Source of the DNA: Halobacillus campisalis | Lineage (GTDB): Bacteria; Bacillota; Bacilli; Bacillales; Halobacillaceae | Assembly (NCBI RefSeq): GCF_030345335.1 | Contig: NZ_JAPVRC010000009.1 | Coordinates: forward strand, 39,385-103,384 | Direction of reading: 5' to 3' | DNA: 64,000 nt | In this document: one piece after another, positions 52,544-60,193 of the stretch | How the letters are laid out: each line of letters starts with the position of its first letter | Position numbering within the stretch: the first letter of the stretch is position 1 | Position numbers and translations under genes: made by a program | Notes under the pieces: model-generated | What the model was told of the DNA's origin: nothing | Seen by the model: only the letters and a program-made list of their open reading frames with translations | Database searches by the model: none

Positions 52544-53257
52544 ATGTTAGCAGTCGAGAAAGTATCAAGAATATTCCAGGGCGGCAAAGCCGGTTTTAAA
52601 AATGTGAACTTGAGTTTGGAAAAAGGAGAAGTTGTCGGTGTTCTAGGCACAAGTGGGTGTGGAAAAAGCACCCTGCTTCGAGTGCTTTCAGGTCTTGATG
52701 AAAATTTCGAAGGAGAGATCAAGACAGAAGCGAATGATCCAAATCAAGCGTTTGGCATGATGTTCCAGGAACCACGCTTGATGCCCTGGCTTAACGTATG
52801 GGAAAACATAGTGTTCGGCACAGGGAAAAAAGATAAAAAGCAAGAGGCTTTTGAGCTGATGAAGACGGTAGGGTTAGAAGGATTTGAAAATCATTATCCT
52901 AAAGATCTCTCAGGAGGAATGGCCCAGCGAGCCGCCATTGCCCGTTCTCTTCTTATCCGTCCAGAAATTCTGCTTCTCGATGAGCCATTCAGCGCCCTTG
53001 ATGCGTTTACGAAAATGCAGCTGCAAGATTTGCTGCTGGATATTTTTGAAAAACACCAAACGACAACCTTGCTTGTGACCCACGATATAGATGAAGCTTT
53101 ATACCTTTGTGATCGTGTCATCATCATGCGCGGCCAGCCAGGACGGATTGAATCTCAAATCACCGTGGAAGCAAAGAGGCCGCGGAAGCGCGGGGACTCT
53201 TACTTGGCAGAGCTGAAGCAAGACGTATTAAAAGAACTGGACTTTACTAAAGAGTAA
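52544..53257 (+). CDS. ABC transporter ATP-binding protein (SsuB/TauB family)
   Basis: This 237-residue ATPase has Walker A GTSGCGKST (about 36), the Q-loop in MMFQEPRLMPWLNVWEN, the signature LSGGMAQRAAIARSLL, Walker B LLLDEPFSALD and the switch His in VTHDIDEALYL. The EPRLMPW segment is characteristic of the Ssu/Tau/nitrate group. It energises import by the preceding permease. GAGAGGAGGACGTGGC precedes ATG, with 15 bases after the permease stop. The three ABC genes are complete and probably functional. Confidence 0.92.
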   Translation: MLAVEKVSRIFQGGKAGFKNVNLSLEKGEVVGVLGTSGCGKSTLLRVLSGLDENFEGEIKTEANDPNQAFGMMFQEPRLMPWLNVWENIVFGTGKKDKKQEAFELMKTVGLEGFENHYPKDLSGGMAQRAAIARSLLIRPEILLLDEPFSALDAFTKMQLQDLLLDIFEKHQTTTLLVTHDIDEALYLCDRVIIMRGQPGRIESQITVEAKRPRKRGDSYLAELKQDVLKELDFTKE

Positions 53258-53270
53258 GGAGGCTCATCGT

Positions 53271-54956
53271 ATGACAACAAAAATTCTTCCGCCCCGGCTG
53301 GGATCATACAATGTAGCTGAGGAATGGATGGAGGGGGAAACCTTTAATTGGGAACGCGTCCATCCAGTATTCACCTGGTATGAATCAGGTAAGGTCAATA
53401 TGTCGTATGAATGTGTAGACAGACATGTTGATGAAGGTAAGGGAGATAAAATCGCCCTCCATTATTTTTCTGAAAATGAAGAAGAGACGTATACGTATGA
53501 AGAGCTCCAACGGGAAGTGAACCGGTGGAGCAACGTGCTCAAAGATCATGGTGTAACTAAAGGAGATTTCGTTTTTGTATTCTTACCTAAACATCCTCAT
53601 TGTCATATCGCTATGTTAGCTGCGATAAAAATCGGAGCCGTTGTCGGCCCGCTTTTTGAAGCGTTTATGGAAGAGGCTGTCAAAGATAGAATCAATGATT
53701 GTGAAGGGGAATTCCTCATAACGAATTCCAAGTTCCTTGATCGTGTGAATAGACCTGAGATTCCCAGCCTGAAAACAGTGTTTACGACAGATCTTGAAGC
53801 TTCCGGCTCCGATATTTCGATTACTAAGGAAGCAAAAGAAGCTGATGATCAAGCAGAAACCGTTTGGGTGGATTTGGACGATGGTTTGAATATTCATTAT
53901 ACAAGCGGATCCACAGGCAAACCGAAAGGAATCATTCATGCTCACCGAAATATGATTCAGCAATATCAGACGGGCCGGTGGGTGCTTGACTTGAAAGAGG
54001 ACGACGTCTATTGGTGTACGGCTCACCCTGGATGGGTGACAGGTACAGTATACGGCGTATTTGCCCCGCTGTTGAATGGTGTCACTACGGTTATTCACGG
54101 CAGTCGTTTTTCAGCAGACTCATGGTATCAGGTTCTTGAACAGGCTCAAGTATCTGTGTGGTACAGTGCCCCGACAGCTTTTCGAATGCTGATGGCAAAT
54201 GGAGATAAAACATTGGAAAAATACGATTTATCTTCTCTTCGCCACGTTTTAAGTGTAGGAGAGCCGCTTAATCCTGAGGTTATTTATTGGGGTGAAAAAG
54301 CCCTTGATTTGCGCATTCACGATACGTGGTGGATGACAGAAACAGGTGCTCAGCTCGTAGCCAACCTGCCTACCAGGACGATCAAACCAGGGTCCATGGG
54401 AAGACCGATTCCTGGAATTGAGGTAACTGTCCTGGACGAAGAAGGAGACGAGTTACCGGCAGGAGAAACCGGCCATTTAGCTATCAAATCCTCCTGGCCT
54501 TCTTTAATGAAAGAAGTTTGGAAAAATGAAGAGAAGTTCAAATCTTATTTCCCTTACGGCGAAAAGTGGTATATTGCAGGTGATCTCGCCTACCTTGATG
54601 AAGAAGGCTACGTATTCTTCCAGGGACGCAGTGATGATATGATCAACTCGTCTGGAGAAAGAATCGGACCTTTTGAAGTTGAAAGTAAGTTGATTGAACA
54701 TGAAGCTGTTAAAGAGGTAGGGGTCATCGGAAAACCTGATCCCGTTCGAGGAGAAATCGTCAAAGCTTTCATCGCTTTGAACGAGGGGTATGAAGAAAGT
54801 GCCGAGTTATTAGAAGAGATTCGATTATTCGTCCGCAGCGGACTCGCTGCTCATGCTGCGCCAAAAGAGATCGAAGTAGTAGACGAGCTTCCGAAAACTC
54901 AAATTAGCGGTAAAGTTTTACGAAGAGAATTGAAGAAAAGAGATAAGGCAGGGTAA
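53271..54956 (+). CDS. Acetyl-CoA synthetase-like acyl-adenylate ligase (AcsA family)
   Basis: This 561-residue AMP-forming ligase has the phosphate-loop motif HYTSGSTGKPKGIIHAH (about 210), HPGWVTGTVYGVFAPLLNG, the acetyl-CoA synthetase motif DTWWMTETGAQ (about 350), the adenylate core in YIAGDLAYLDEEGYVFFQGR, and the C-terminal SGKVLRREL with the catalytic Lys. It converts acetate (or another short acid) to acetyl-CoA, and its length matches B. subtilis AcsA (about 572). It is the last gene of the S-box operon, ending at a terminator overlapping the stop codon. Acetyl-CoA is the acetyl donor of O-acetylhomoserine, the MetY substrate, which would explain its place (inference). Confidence 0.88.
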   Translation: MTTKILPPRLGSYNVAEEWMEGETFNWERVHPVFTWYESGKVNMSYECVDRHVDEGKGDKIALHYFSENEEETYTYEELQREVNRWSNVLKDHGVTKGDFVFVFLPKHPHCHIAMLAAIKIGAVVGPLFEAFMEEAVKDRINDCEGEFLITNSKFLDRVNRPEIPSLKTVFTTDLEASGSDISITKEAKEADDQAETVWVDLDDGLNIHYTSGSTGKPKGIIHAHRNMIQQYQTGRWVLDLKEDDVYWCTAHPGWVTGTVYGVFAPLLNGVTTVIHGSRFSADSWYQVLEQAQVSVWYSAPTAFRMLMANGDKTLEKYDLSSLRHVLSVGEPLNPEVIYWGEKALDLRIHDTWWMTETGAQLVANLPTRTIKPGSMGRPIPGIEVTVLDEEGDELPAGETGHLAIKSSWPSLMKEVWKNEEKFKSYFPYGEKWYIAGDLAYLDEEGYVFFQGRSDDMINSSGERIGPFEVESKLIEHEAVKEVGVIGKPDPVRGEIVKAFIALNEGYEESAELLEEIRLFVRSGLAAHAAPKEIEVVDELPKTQISGKVLRRELKKRDKAG

Positions 54957-54980
54957 CTTACAAAGTTACTCTGTTTTTTT
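54949..54980 (+). terminator. Terminator of the metY operon, overlapping the stop codon
   Basis: CAGGGTAACTT/AAGTTACTCTG stem (one mismatch) followed by seven T residues. The acs-like TAA lies within the left strand. Confidence 0.85.
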
Positions 54981-55174
54981 ATGAACGATCCTTCCATAAA
55001 AGAGGTGCAAAGGTGGTCATAACTCTTATGTGAAAGGGGTTGCATCACGTGTTTTGATTAATAAAGTGATCCAATTCACTTCCAATTACGATAGCTATAC
55101 AGCATACCTTCAAACAAGAGAATGTCACTTGAATTATGCTATGATAACTACATCCAATACTGAAGGAGAGTGCT

Positions 55175-55738
55175 ATGAGAAATCGTGACTTAGAGCTCTA
55201 TCTCCAGATGGCAGATGGTAATAAACAATCGCTTGAAGCAATATACGACAAGTATGAAAAATTGCTTTATTCTTTTGTTATCAAGTTATCTGGTGATCAG
55301 ACATTAGCAGAAGAAGTACTGCAAGAAGTATTTATTAAACTATGGACAAAGAAGGCGGTCTATGACGAATCAAAAGGCAAGTTTTCTTCATGGATCGTTA
55401 CGATTACAAGGTATACGGCCATTGATCTCATCCGGAAAAATAAAAAATTGGCAGTTTCTATAGAAGAAGAAACAGATCTGCCCGAACAATCGGATCAAAC
55501 GACTGAAGATCTTGTTGAGTGGAAAGAGCAGGGGGAAACGATACGTACAGCAATGAACCAATTATCAATAGAGCAAAAAGAAATGGTGGACTTATTTTAT
55601 TTTAAAGGATTAAGTCAGCGGGAGATTGCTGAACAATGTGATATACCGCTGGGCACTGTAAAAGGACGAATACGATTGGCTTTAAAACACCTTAAGAAGA
55701 ATTTATCAACAGGGAAAGGGGGCGTTTACGATGCGTAA
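55175..55738 (+). CDS. ECF-type RNA polymerase sigma factor (SigK/RskA-pair type)
   Basis: This 187-residue sigma factor has region 2 (about 20-90; AEEVLQEVFIKLWTKKAVYD and FSSWIVTITRYTAIDLIRK) and region 4 (about 125-180; QKEMVDLFYFKGLSQREIAE and IPLGTVKGRIRLALKHLKK). It directs transcription of an unknown regulon upon release by the anti-sigma encoded next. The genes overlap by eight bases (ATGCGTAACG region at 55731), so they are translated together. TATGATAAC about 40 bases upstream may be part of its promoter. GAAGGAGAG precedes ATG. Confidence 0.92.
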   Translation: MRNRDLELYLQMADGNKQSLEAIYDKYEKLLYSFVIKLSGDQTLAEEVLQEVFIKLWTKKAVYDESKGKFSSWIVTITRYTAIDLIRKNKKLAVSIEEETDLPEQSDQTTEDLVEWKEQGETIRTAMNQLSIEQKEMVDLFYFKGLSQREIAEQCDIPLGTVKGRIRLALKHLKKNLSTGKGGVYDA

Positions 55739-56522
55739 CGAATGTGATGTAGTCATCGATTATTTTAATGATCAATTAAACGAAGATGAAAAGAAAGCTT
55801 TTGAAGCTCATTTAGAGAACTGTAAAGATTGTCAGGAAGAACTGAAAGAGCTTCGTTTGTTGACTGGAGACTTGCCATTCGCTGCGGAGCCCGTAGACCC
55901 GCCTGAAGGTATGAAAGAAAGAGTGCTGACATCTGTTTTTTCGGAAAGTACAGAGGAAAGCGATGATGAAGCACCTGTGACAAAACCTGCAGAAACTCCA
56001 GTAGTGCCTATGTCTAAACAAACGGCTTCGAAGTCGAAAAGGAGTTCATGGGTCATGCGCGGATTAGCAGCGGCACTATTATTGTCGTTAGCAGGAAATA
56101 TATATGCTTTAGTCAATGAGCAGGATATCGCTGAACAACCGGAAGATCCTGAAGAAGTGACGCCTCCTGAAGAAGACGAAGGAACCGATCAAGTGGCTGA
56201 AAGAGTTCAGTTGCAGGGGGAATCTTCGGCGTCTGCAACAGCGGCTATGATCAATAGAGACAATGGAGGAATCCTGACGCTTCAAGCTGAACAATTGGAA
56301 CAACTTGATGGAGAAGAAGTGTACCAGGTTTGGCTGCTTGAAGGAGAAACTCCGCACCGTGCTGGGTCCTTTATATCCAATGAAAACGGGGACGGGGCTG
56401 TCGCTTATTCTATGGATGGTTTACCTGAAGGAATAGACTGGGACGCTGTGGCCATCACAAAAGAACCAGATGCTAATAGCGAAACACCTCAAGGAAATAT
56501 ATTGTTAAGTGCAGAATTATAA
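55731..56522 (+). CDS. Anti-sigma factor with zinc finger and RskA C-terminal domain
   Basis: This 263-residue protein has an N-terminal zinc-finger anti-sigma domain with HLENCKDCQEE (HxxxCxxC, residues about 30-37). A cytosolic linker is followed by one transmembrane helix (about 107-125, GLAAALLLSLAGNIYALV). The extracellular C-terminal RskA domain includes YQVWLLEGETPHRAGSFISN. It sequesters the preceding sigma factor until an extracytoplasmic signal leads to proteolysis (family knowledge). Overlap with the sigma gene supports a 1:1 complex. Acidic extracellular composition fits a salt-loving host. A terminator follows. Confidence 0.92.
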   Translation: MRNECDVVIDYFNDQLNEDEKKAFEAHLENCKDCQEELKELRLLTGDLPFAAEPVDPPEGMKERVLTSVFSESTEESDDEAPVTKPAETPVVPMSKQTASKSKRSSWVMRGLAAALLLSLAGNIYALVNEQDIAEQPEDPEEVTPPEEDEGTDQVAERVQLQGESSASATAAMINRDNGGILTLQAEQLEQLDGEEVYQVWLLEGETPHRAGSFISNENGDGAVAYSMDGLPEGIDWDAVAITKEPDANSETPQGNILLSAEL

Positions 56523-56525
56523 GAG

Positions 56526-56562
56526 ATGACAGGCAGCTTTCGACAGCTGCCTGTCTTTTTTA
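56526..56562 (+). terminator. Terminator of the sigma/anti-sigma operon
   Basis: GACAGGCAGCT/AGCTGCCTGTC stem with a short loop and six T residues. Confidence 0.88.
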
Positions 56563-56669
56563 AATAAATGATTCGGATAAAGCCTACGTCGCCGTTTTAT
56601 ATAAGTTCCTATTCCTGAAGAATCAGTTTCGAGAGGTACGAGCTGTTTCCGTTATGTTTGACAGTATGT

Positions 56670-56789
56670 AGAGCTCCGGGAAATGACTCGCTTTCCGTGG
56701 GAGCGCGGTGAGCCTCCTCGAGCTAACGCTCTCCGGGGTCTCACCAAGCACTCTTTTCCCACAGGAGTTTCGCCATTTCTCGGAGCTCT
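56670..56789. repeat. A-module palindrome, arm class 2
   Basis: Arms AGAGCTCCGGGAAAT (56670-56684) and ATTTCTCGGAGCTCT (56775-56789) pair with one G-T mismatch around the full core. Confidence 0.85.
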
Positions 56790-56988
56790 TTGCAATGAAT
56801 ATGCGAAACGAAAACTTCCGTTGCATTATGTTGCAAATTGAGGAACGCCCCCATAAAAGCTTACTATTGTGGCTTCGTAACAAGTGTCCCATGCTGAAAA
56901 ATTTTCTATAGAAGACAACATCTCTATGTGTCAGGATAAGTGGAAGTCGCTCTTTCTGGAGAAAGGGTTCGTTCATTCCATTTCGACT

Positions 56989-57112
56989 GGGGTGGTGGGG
57001 AAGCTGCGAGACTCCCGTGGGAGAAGGATGTAGGCGAGATCCCACAGGGCTGCAAGCCCGAGGAAGCTCGCCACTTCCCCCACAGGAAAGCGAGTAGCTT
57101 CCCCACCACCCC
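56989..57112 (-). repeat. B-module palindrome, uninterrupted
   Basis: Arms GGGGTGGTGGGGAAGCT (56989-57005) and the exact complement at 57096-57112 make a 17-bp stem. The point where C is inserted in other copies reads here GAGACTCCCGTGGGAGAAGG without insertion. Confidence 0.85.
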
Positions 57113-57304
57113 TGCCTGTCAACCTGGCAAAGAACCCAGATTTAAAATTTCGAAATCAACTCTTAAACTATCCTGCCATATTGTTGAATATCTCTCTTAT
57201 AAATAATAAATAAAGATATTTAAAAAGAATTTTGAAAAATAATGATCCATTTTGTCTTCTGCTTCGATAGCTATATGAATGATTAATTATCGAAAGGGAG
57301 CGAT

Positions 57305-58651
57305 GTGAAAATGGATTTCAAAAAAGCATGTTTAGTAGTACCTCTGAGTGCGGCGTTGTTACTTCCGACGTCAGTGGATGTGGTCAACGCAGATGACCAT
57401 AGTATGCCTACGGTAGAAACGGAGGCTGTAGAACTTCGTGCCGAACTGGACAAGTTGTTAAGTGAACACGCTTTTCTAGCAGCTGAAACGATGAGGAAAG
57501 GTGCAGAAGGCGCACCGGATTTTGAAGCTTCAGCAAATGCTTTATCAGCAAACACAGATGACCTATCCGCAGCAATCGGATCTGTTTATGGTGAAGAAGC
57601 GGGCATGCAGTTTAAAACAATGTGGTCTGAGCATATCGGTTATTTTGTAGATTACGTTAACGGAACGGCTGAAGAAGATGAAGAAGCAAAAGAAATGGCA
57701 AAAGAAGAACTGGATGACTATCGTGCAGACTTTTCTGCTTTTCTGGAATCAGCAACAGAGGAACGTTTGAACGCAGATGAGCTGGCAGAAGGACTTCAAA
57801 TGCATGTCAATCAATTGATTGGTGCTTTCGATAGTTATGTAGAAGGAAACTACGAAGAAGCTTATTCGAAGGAACGTGAAGCCATTCATCATATGTATGG
57901 CGTAAGTAAAGGACTGACCGGTGCAATCGTTGATCAATTCCCGGATCAATTCAACGATACAATGGCTGATACACCAGCAGCTGATCTTCGTTCTAACTTG
58001 AACCATTTATTAAGTGAACATGCAGGTCTTGCTACAATGGCCATGCAAAATGGGGTAGAAGGAACAGAAGATTATGAAGCGTCTGTTGAAGCTTTATCGA
58101 ATAATACCGAAGATCTCTCTAATGCTATTGCTTCTGTATATGGAGAAGAAGCCGGAATGGAATTCAAAGAAATGTGGGAAGGTCACATTGGCGATTTTGT
58201 AACGTATGTGGAAGGAACAGCTGAAGGTGAAGAAGCTAAGCAAGAAGAAGCGGTCGAAGCTCTTGATGCCTATCGCGCAGACTTTTCTTCTTTCCTGGAG
58301 ACAGCATCTGAAGGACGTCTGGACGCAGATGTCTTATCTGAAAGCCTCGGAGAACACGTGGATCTGCTCATCAACACTTTTGATCAATATACAGCGGAAG
58401 ATTATGATATGGCTTACGAAACTTTAAGAGATTCTTATGGACATATGTTCATGGCTTCTAAAGCCTTGTCTGCAGGGTTTGTCGATCAATTCCCTGATCA
58501 ATTCGCTGCAAGTGAAATGCCGGAAGAAATGCCTCAAACAGGTATGGGTGGAACAGCGAATGTAAATATGGATCTATGGATCTATGCTTCTATTCTTGCC
58601 TTAGTTGGAGCTAGCGGACTGTTAGTATTCAAGAAAAGGTCAAACCAATAA
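57305..58651 (+). CDS. Sortase-anchored surface protein with two tandem helical domains
   Basis: This 448-residue protein has a signal peptide (about 1-30, VVNADDH after the cleavage region). Two repeats of about 175 residues follow (about 42-215 and 226-399). Unit one starts LRAELDKLLSEHAFLAAETM and unit two LRSNLNHLLSEHAGLATMAM. Both contain VYGEEAGMQF/VYGEEAGMEF and end VDQFPDQF. The C-terminus has a sorting signal MPQTG at about 409-413, a hydrophobic helix and KKRSNQ, so it should be covalently anchored to the wall by sortase. The Leu of LPXTG is replaced by Met. The repeats are all-helical with His and Met residues; binding partners are unknown. GTG 57305 (AAAGGGAG upstream) or ATG 57311 may start it. 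Confidence 0.83.
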   Translation: MKMDFKKACLVVPLSAALLLPTSVDVVNADDHSMPTVETEAVELRAELDKLLSEHAFLAAETMRKGAEGAPDFEASANALSANTDDLSAAIGSVYGEEAGMQFKTMWSEHIGYFVDYVNGTAEEDEEAKEMAKEELDDYRADFSAFLESATEERLNADELAEGLQMHVNQLIGAFDSYVEGNYEEAYSKEREAIHHMYGVSKGLTGAIVDQFPDQFNDTMADTPAADLRSNLNHLLSEHAGLATMAMQNGVEGTEDYEASVEALSNNTEDLSNAIASVYGEEAGMEFKEMWEGHIGDFVTYVEGTAEGEEAKQEEAVEALDAYRADFSSFLETASEGRLDADVLSESLGEHVDLLINTFDQYTAEDYDMAYETLRDSYGHMFMASKALSAGFVDQFPDQFAASEMPEEMPQTGMGGTANVNMDLWIYASILALVGASGLLVFKKRSNQ

Positions 58652-58701
58652 TAGATATATTAGTTACCAGGCAGAAAAATTTAATATGCCACACTATTTT
58701 A

Positions 58702-58737
58702 TGGACGAAATCTTAAGTGATTTTGTCCATTTTTTTG
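58702..58737 (+). terminator. Terminator of the surface-protein gene
   Basis: TGGACGAAATC/GATTTTGTCCA stem followed by seven T residues. The rest of the gap to 58988 (about 250 bases) shows no gene or repeat module. Confidence 0.8.
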
Positions 58738-58988
58738 TGGAAATATTTAATGAACTCTGAGCTTAAGAAAGTGTGCTTACCGTATTTAAGCACAAATTAA
58801 ACTCACAAAAACAAGCGGCTGAATTATAAAGGTATAGAGAAAATTTCTTTTGTCGATATCATTTTCTTAGGATGACTTTATATTAGAAATAAATAACTTG
58901 TTTACGTGTTTGAGTATAACCTATGTGTGCTTCCTGGGATATTTGGGTATAGCTGTAGTAGATGTTAATTGCAGAGAGGTGATTTGGA

Positions 58989-59225
58989 TTGTTTTATTCA
59001 GTTACGTTACAAAAAATACTGATCTTTTTAGGAATAGGAGTTACAATCGGGGCAGTCATCGGATTTAGTTCTGTGTTAGGTTTCGGTTTAGATGGCTCTG
59101 TGTTTGTGCTGTCCATGTTTCTAAGCGTGCTGACAGTATTTGCTGCCGCTATGTACGCCGAACTTTATCATATTCGTGAGGCCGTTAATAAGCAGCGGCA
59201 GGAGCAAAAATCTAATATAAAATAA
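58989..59225 (+). CDS. Small membrane protein with TTG start (78 residues)
   Basis: It has two hydrophobic segments (ILIFLGIGVTIGAVIGFSSV and VFVLSMFLSVLTVFAAAMYA) and a basic C-terminal tail (NKQRQEQKSNIK). TTG at 58989 follows GAGAGGTGATTTGGA. It belongs to no family I recognise. It is monocistronic with a terminator immediately after, and codon use is normal for the window. Confidence 0.62.
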   Translation: MFYSVTLQKILIFLGIGVTIGAVIGFSSVLGFGLDGSVFVLSMFLSVLTVFAAAMYAELYHIREAVNKQRQEQKSNIK

Positions 59226-59254
59226 AAAAAGGCAGTGAACCTGCCTTTTTTATT
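59224..59254. terminator. Bidirectional terminator between two small genes
   Basis: AAAAAGGCAG/CTGCCTTTTT stem, five-base loop, with A and T runs. It lies between the convergent stops at 59225 and 59253. Confidence 0.85.
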
Positions 59255-59405
59255 ATGGATAAAGAAAGGAAAATGCTAACAGTATAGCGTAACCTAGAGT
59301 TATAATTGTAATGAGAATGTAGCTAGTCCTGTCCAGCTTTTTAAAAATGATCAAAAAAGTCAGAGCTACAACAGTTAATATAAAACTCCAATAGATGATC
59401 TCCAT
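59253..59405 (-). CDS. Small two-helix membrane protein (50 residues), coupled to a leader peptide
   Basis: MEIIYWSFILTVVALTFLII is followed by a KKLDR loop and ILITIITLGYAILLAFSF. The ATG at 59405 has no ribosome binding site of its own but overlaps the TAA of a 12-residue leader (TAATG, 59407-59403), so it should be translated by reinitiation. A longer frame from 59492 is less likely. Function unknown. Confidence 0.55.
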   Translation of the reverse strand: MEIIYWSFILTVVALTFLIIFKKLDRTSYILITIITLGYAILLAFSFLYP

Positions 59406-59443
59406 TACTTGAGGTTTTCTTTCGTAATCGATGGAATGTGCAT
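59405..59443 (-). CDS. Leader peptide (12 residues)
   Basis: MHIPSITKENLK starts 7 bases after a perfect AGGAGG (59451-59456). Its stop codon overlaps the start of the 50-residue membrane protein. The peptide may only serve translational coupling. Confidence 0.5.
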   Translation of the reverse strand: MHIPSITKENLK

Positions 59444-59581
59444 AGCGATACCTCCTACTAAAAATCATACGTAACGTAAGAATAGCATACAAGCGTTTAA
59501 TGTGTTTTCTTTCGTTTATGATTGTGCGTCTCGGGGAATTGACAAGTGTGGCAGCTTTGATTAGAAGAATGGGGGAGTGAC

Positions 59582-59629
59582 ATGCATCTATCGGCTCTAA
59601 GATGGGGTCATATACATGACTATGTTTGA
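59582..59629 (+). CDS. Possible leader peptide (15 residues) overlapping the ICMT-like start
   Basis: MHLSALRWGHIHDYV follows GGGGGAG at four bases. It overlaps, in another frame, the first codons of the methyltransferase gene (59616), which itself has only a weak site. Coupled translation is likely. Confidence 0.4.
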   Translation: MHLSALRWGHIHDYV

Positions 59630-60176
59630 TTACATCTTTATAGGGATTACATTAATTTGGCTGGCGGAATTTCTAATTTTCCGCAACCGGCTGTCTTCAT
59701 CTGACGAGGGTCGATTAGAGAAGAAGTCATTTCCCCTGATTCTTCTTGCAGTCGGGTTGACAATTCCTTTGACTTTATGGATGAGGGAGTTACATATCGG
59801 AGTGATCGACCTGCCTTTGATTTGGTGGATCGGACTTTTAATGTACGGGGTGGGAGTATTTCTAAGATACTATGGAATTCTTCACCTGAGAGAACAATTT
59901 ACTAGAGACGTTTCCGTGAAGAAGGGTGATCGTTTAGTTAGTACTGGTCCATACAGGAAATTAAGGCACCCCCTATATACCGGATTGTTATTGATAATCG
60001 TAGGATTTTGTCTGGGAGTAGGAAATGTTTGGACAGCAGTGATAGGTGGAGGGCTTGTGGGGCTCTCTTTAATAAACAGAATTCGACTCGAAGAAGCTAT
60101 GCTGATAGAAGCGCACGGAGACCTTTATCGGGAGTGGTGTAAATCACGATACCGGTTGATTCCGTTTGTTTATTAA
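59616..60176 (+). CDS. Isoprenylcysteine carboxyl methyltransferase (ICMT)-like membrane protein
   Basis: This 186-residue protein has four to five helices. The ICMT/PEMT C-terminal motif is GPYRKLRHPLYTGLLL (about 109-124), with RLEEAMLIEAHGDLYREWCK and RLIPF at the end, where SAM binds. Bacterial members methylate small isoprenoid or lipid acceptors. The neighbouring carotenoid desaturase gene begins 17 bases after its stop, so a carotenoid acid or another isoprenoid is a possible acceptor (inferred). ATG 59616 has a weak ribosome binding site; a 15-residue upstream frame with a strong one overlaps it. Confidence 0.78.
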   Translation: MTMFDYIFIGITLIWLAEFLIFRNRLSSSDEGRLEKKSFPLILLAVGLTIPLTLWMRELHIGVIDLPLIWWIGLLMYGVGVFLRYYGILHLREQFTRDVSVKKGDRLVSTGPYRKLRHPLYTGLLLIIVGFCLGVGNVWTAVIGGGLVGLSLINRIRLEEAMLIEAHGDLYREWCKSRYRLIPFVY

Positions 60177-60193
60177 CTTTGGAGGTGGATGGA

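Larger units (their letters stand above)
56600..57190. mobile_element. Composite repeat island 8
   Basis: This gene-free interval is the reverse complement of the 1680-2085 part of the first island. It has an A palindrome of class 2 (56670-56789), the same linker with TTCTATAGAAGACAACAT and GGGTTCGTTCATTCCATTT, then a B palindrome. Here B is complete (56989-57112) where the first island has a C module in it. It ends with ACTATCCTGCCATATTGTTG. The terminal inverted repeats are degraded. Confidence 0.68.

Noticed and set aside
56623..57206. A 140-codon frame and others in island 8
   Set aside because: The 140-codon frame crosses both palindromes and their linker; its reverse-complement counterpart in the first island is broken, and no ribosome binding site is present.
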